64,000 nt of DNA from Candidatus Poribacteria bacterium (GTDB taxonomy: Bacteria; Poribacteria; WGA-4E; WGA-3G). Location: NCBI GenBank assembly GCA_026706025.1, contig JAPOZO010000052.1:112337-176336 (forward strand). Direction: 5' to 3'. How positions within the stretch are numbered: the first letter of the stretch is position 1; every line of letters starts with the position of its first letter. The translations under genes were made by a program, and so were the position numbers. Of the stretch, positions 62,743 through 64,000 are shown one piece after another. The notes beneath the pieces are model-generated. The model saw only the letters and a program-made list of their open reading frames with translations. It had not been told where the DNA came from and made no database searches.

Positions 62743-63570
62743 ATGCGTCAGATTATGTTTTGTATCGGGTTAATAACAGTGTTCTCCGTATCAACATTGC
62801 TCGTGAATGCTGCGGATATTGAGGATGGGCTTTGGATGTATCTGCCTCTGAATGAGGGAGCAGGGAATAAGGTTAGTGATCATGGACCCCACAGTTTTGA
62901 CACAGAACTCAGTAAAACTGCCCCGAAATGGGTCGATGCCAAACACGATGACATCCGAAAAGCGATGCAATTTGATGGTAAGTCAAACTATGTCATGATT
63001 GATATGGCGGGTCAGAAGAAAGACATCGATTCGCATTTCAACGAGAAGCAGGGAATGACTATTTGCGCGTGGGTAAAACCGCTAAAGGTTGGCACCGATG
63101 CCCACGGACAAACCCGTCAGCCCATCGTCATGAAAGGTGCCGCTAATCAGTGGGAGTTCGCGCTCTATATTTACGACAATTTCGGTGCAGGGATGTCGGT
63201 TTGGACGTGTCCCGGTTCCGGGGTCTCAGAACCAAGCACTGCTGGCACCGCCCCACAAGGCAAATGGATCCACCAATGCGGCACGTTTAAGTTGAAGGAA
63301 GGTGTGAAAGTTTACGTGGATGGGGACAAAGCTCCTGTGGCGGAAGCCGCTGATGGCGGTAATGGGCCTTGCGAAGAGGGTAATCGTCCTGTGTTCATCG
63401 CACACCGTGAAGATGGACAGTGGCTAAATGCCATCATCGCTGAGGTCTATATGTGGGACCGCGTGATTGATATTGATGAGATGAATCTTGCCATGAAAAC
63501 AATTGGTGGGTTGGCGGTGCAGCCGGGAGGTAAACTCACAACCACTTGGGGCAATGTGAAACGTCGCTGA
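62743..63570 (+). CDS. Secreted LamG domain protein, tandem copy 2
   Basis: 275 residues, by eye more than 75% identical to the gene before it, including the signal peptide region (VFSVSTLLVNAADIEDGLWM), MQFDGKSNYVMIDMAG and the end GGKLTTTWGNVKRR. The leader AAAGGAGGAAAAA is also shared, so the duplication included the ribosome site. A cell-surface carbohydrate-binding role is inferred from the fold only. Confidence 0.88.
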   Translation: MRQIMFCIGLITVFSVSTLLVNAADIEDGLWMYLPLNEGAGNKVSDHGPHSFDTELSKTAPKWVDAKHDDIRKAMQFDGKSNYVMIDMAGQKKDIDSHFNEKQGMTICAWVKPLKVGTDAHGQTRQPIVMKGAANQWEFALYIYDNFGAGMSVWTCPGSGVSEPSTAGTAPQGKWIHQCGTFKLKEGVKVYVDGDKAPVAEAADGGNGPCEEGNRPVFIAHREDGQWLNAIIAEVYMWDRVIDIDEMNLAMKTIGGLAVQPGGKLTTTWGNVKRR

Positions 63571-63590
63571 CCGTAGTCTTAATCAAGATA

Positions 63591-63628
63591 GGTGCGGTTC
63601 ACATGCAATCTGCATTCCTAACCGCACC
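63591..63628. repeat. MITE-core-like palindrome after the LamG genes
   Basis: GGTGCGGTT (63591-63599) and AACCGCACC (63620-63628) flank ACATGCAATCTGCAT. The same arms are in the core of MITE copy 3. It may be a remnant or an RNA hairpin at the transcript end. Confidence 0.45.
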
Positions 63629-63666
63629 GGACCTCAAAGTAAGGCTAAAAGTTTCCCTATTATGTT

Positions 63667-63690
63667 GGGCGAGGCCTCTCTGCCTCGCCC
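63667..63690. terminator. Strong hairpin between convergent genes
   Basis: GGGCGAGGC (63667-63675) and GCCTCGCCC (63682-63690) form a 9-bp GC stem with a 6-base loop, followed by TAATTTGTTC. It lies between the second LamG gene and the convergent dockerin gene. Confidence 0.55.
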
Positions 63691-63712
63691 TAATTTGTTC
63701 ATGAGATGACTT

Positions 63713-64000
63713 CTATTCACCAAAATGGCTCGCAACCAGTGTTAAATCTAAGATATTCACAACGTTATCTCCATTGACATCAGCGGGTGTAGGTCCCGTC
63801 TGCCCAAAATTCGCTGCTACCAAAGTCAAATCCAGAATATTGATTACACCATCTTTGTTAACATCCCACGGCAGTGTTGGTGGCTCAACGATTTCACCAT
63901 CTTCGGTCGTTACAAGAAGCTCTGTTCCGATACGACTCGAAAGGATGGCCTCGCTTAATGAAAGCGTCGAGGCTTTTACAGCGACTACTTCAAACGTTAT
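63713..64000 (-). CDS. Dockerin type I repeat protein, C-terminal end (cut by window edge)
   Basis: The minus-strand frame is open from the right edge of the window to a TAG at 63713-63715, giving 95 residues. Two dockerin-type Ca-binding repeats close the protein: WDVNKDGVINILDLTLVAAN and ADVNGDNVVNILDLTLVASH, each with an F-G after it. Upstream is a stretch like the end of an extracellular domain (ITFEVVAVKASTLSLSEAIL). Dockerins dock enzymes onto cohesin scaffolds; in this phylum they are also common tails of surface proteins. Confidence 0.82.
   Translation of the reverse strand: MTFEVVAVKASTLSLSEAILSSRIGTELLVTTEDGEIVEPPTLPWDVNKDGVINILDLTLVAANFGQTGPTPADVNGDNVVNILDLTLVASHFGE

Overview
The window reads as a chromosomal contig of a Gram-negative bacterium at roughly 45-50% GC. 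My best guess, by inference, is the Candidatus Poribacteria or a close relative. The grounds are the mix of phytanoyl-CoA dioxygenase proteins (three), secreted LamG proteins (four), a CRTAC1 protein, a Uma2-type nuclease, a dockerin protein, a subtilase with a T9SS-like tail, an amidohydrolase and a 2-hydroxyacid dehydrogenase, all in compact genes with good Shine-Dalgarno sites. RecJ, RelA/SpoT and ribosomal protein L28 are present as housekeeping anchors. I saw no rRNA, tRNA or CRISPR array.

Layout. 1-6.1 kb (minus strand): an ABC-2 permease cut by the window edge, an ECF sigma factor with a long extra C-terminal domain, a phytanoyl-CoA dioxygenase, a hydroxyacid dehydrogenase and a peptide-type solute-binding protein, with a 41-codon relic of a second binding protein between the last two. 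6.4-12.2 kb: a HEAT/TPR membrane protein convergent with a large secreted subtilase. 12.3-16.4 kb: an acetolactate-synthase-like enzyme, mtnA, and a convergent amidohydrolase. 16.8-21 kb: a cold-shock domain protein fused to one or two Hfq/Sm-like domains, a YkgJ-type cysteine-cluster protein, a lipoprotein and an AAA-ATPase/PD-(D/E)XK protein. 21-27.2 kb: DUF971 protein, ferredoxin, recJ-relA and rpmB. 27.2-33.6 kb: a repeat-rich stretch with a transposon relic that supplies the start of a glycosyltransferase, a small membrane protein, an ECF sigma operon with a DUF4097-like protein, and a LamG protein.

33.8-43.3 kb is a type I restriction-modification island: hsdM (broken by one missing T in a T tract), hsdS, two extra genes, hsdR and a YgjP/SprT-like metallopeptidase. 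The extra genes are a nucleoside-deoxyribosyltransferase/TIR-like protein and a ThsB-like TIR protein with a winged helix at its C-terminus. This is the best candidate for an undescribed defence arrangement. 44-48.6 kb is a sugar ABC transporter (binding protein and two permeases, no ATPase) with a Uma2 nuclease gene inside it. 48.8-51.7 kb holds a tandem pair of phytanoyl-CoA dioxygenase-HEAT fusions. 51.8-64 kb holds an AAA ATPase with an altered Walker A, PAP2 phosphatase, polysaccharide deacetylase, aldo/keto reductase, LamG proteins, a CRTAC1/TPR pair and the end of a dockerin protein.

Across the intergenic regions runs a family of about 100-166 bp elements with 17-bp inverted ends of the type CAGAGCCATTCAGTTTT. 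Three copies are flanked by perfect 10-bp target duplications, so this is a real non-autonomous transposon (MITE) family. All functions are assigned from motifs read by eye; no database search was run.
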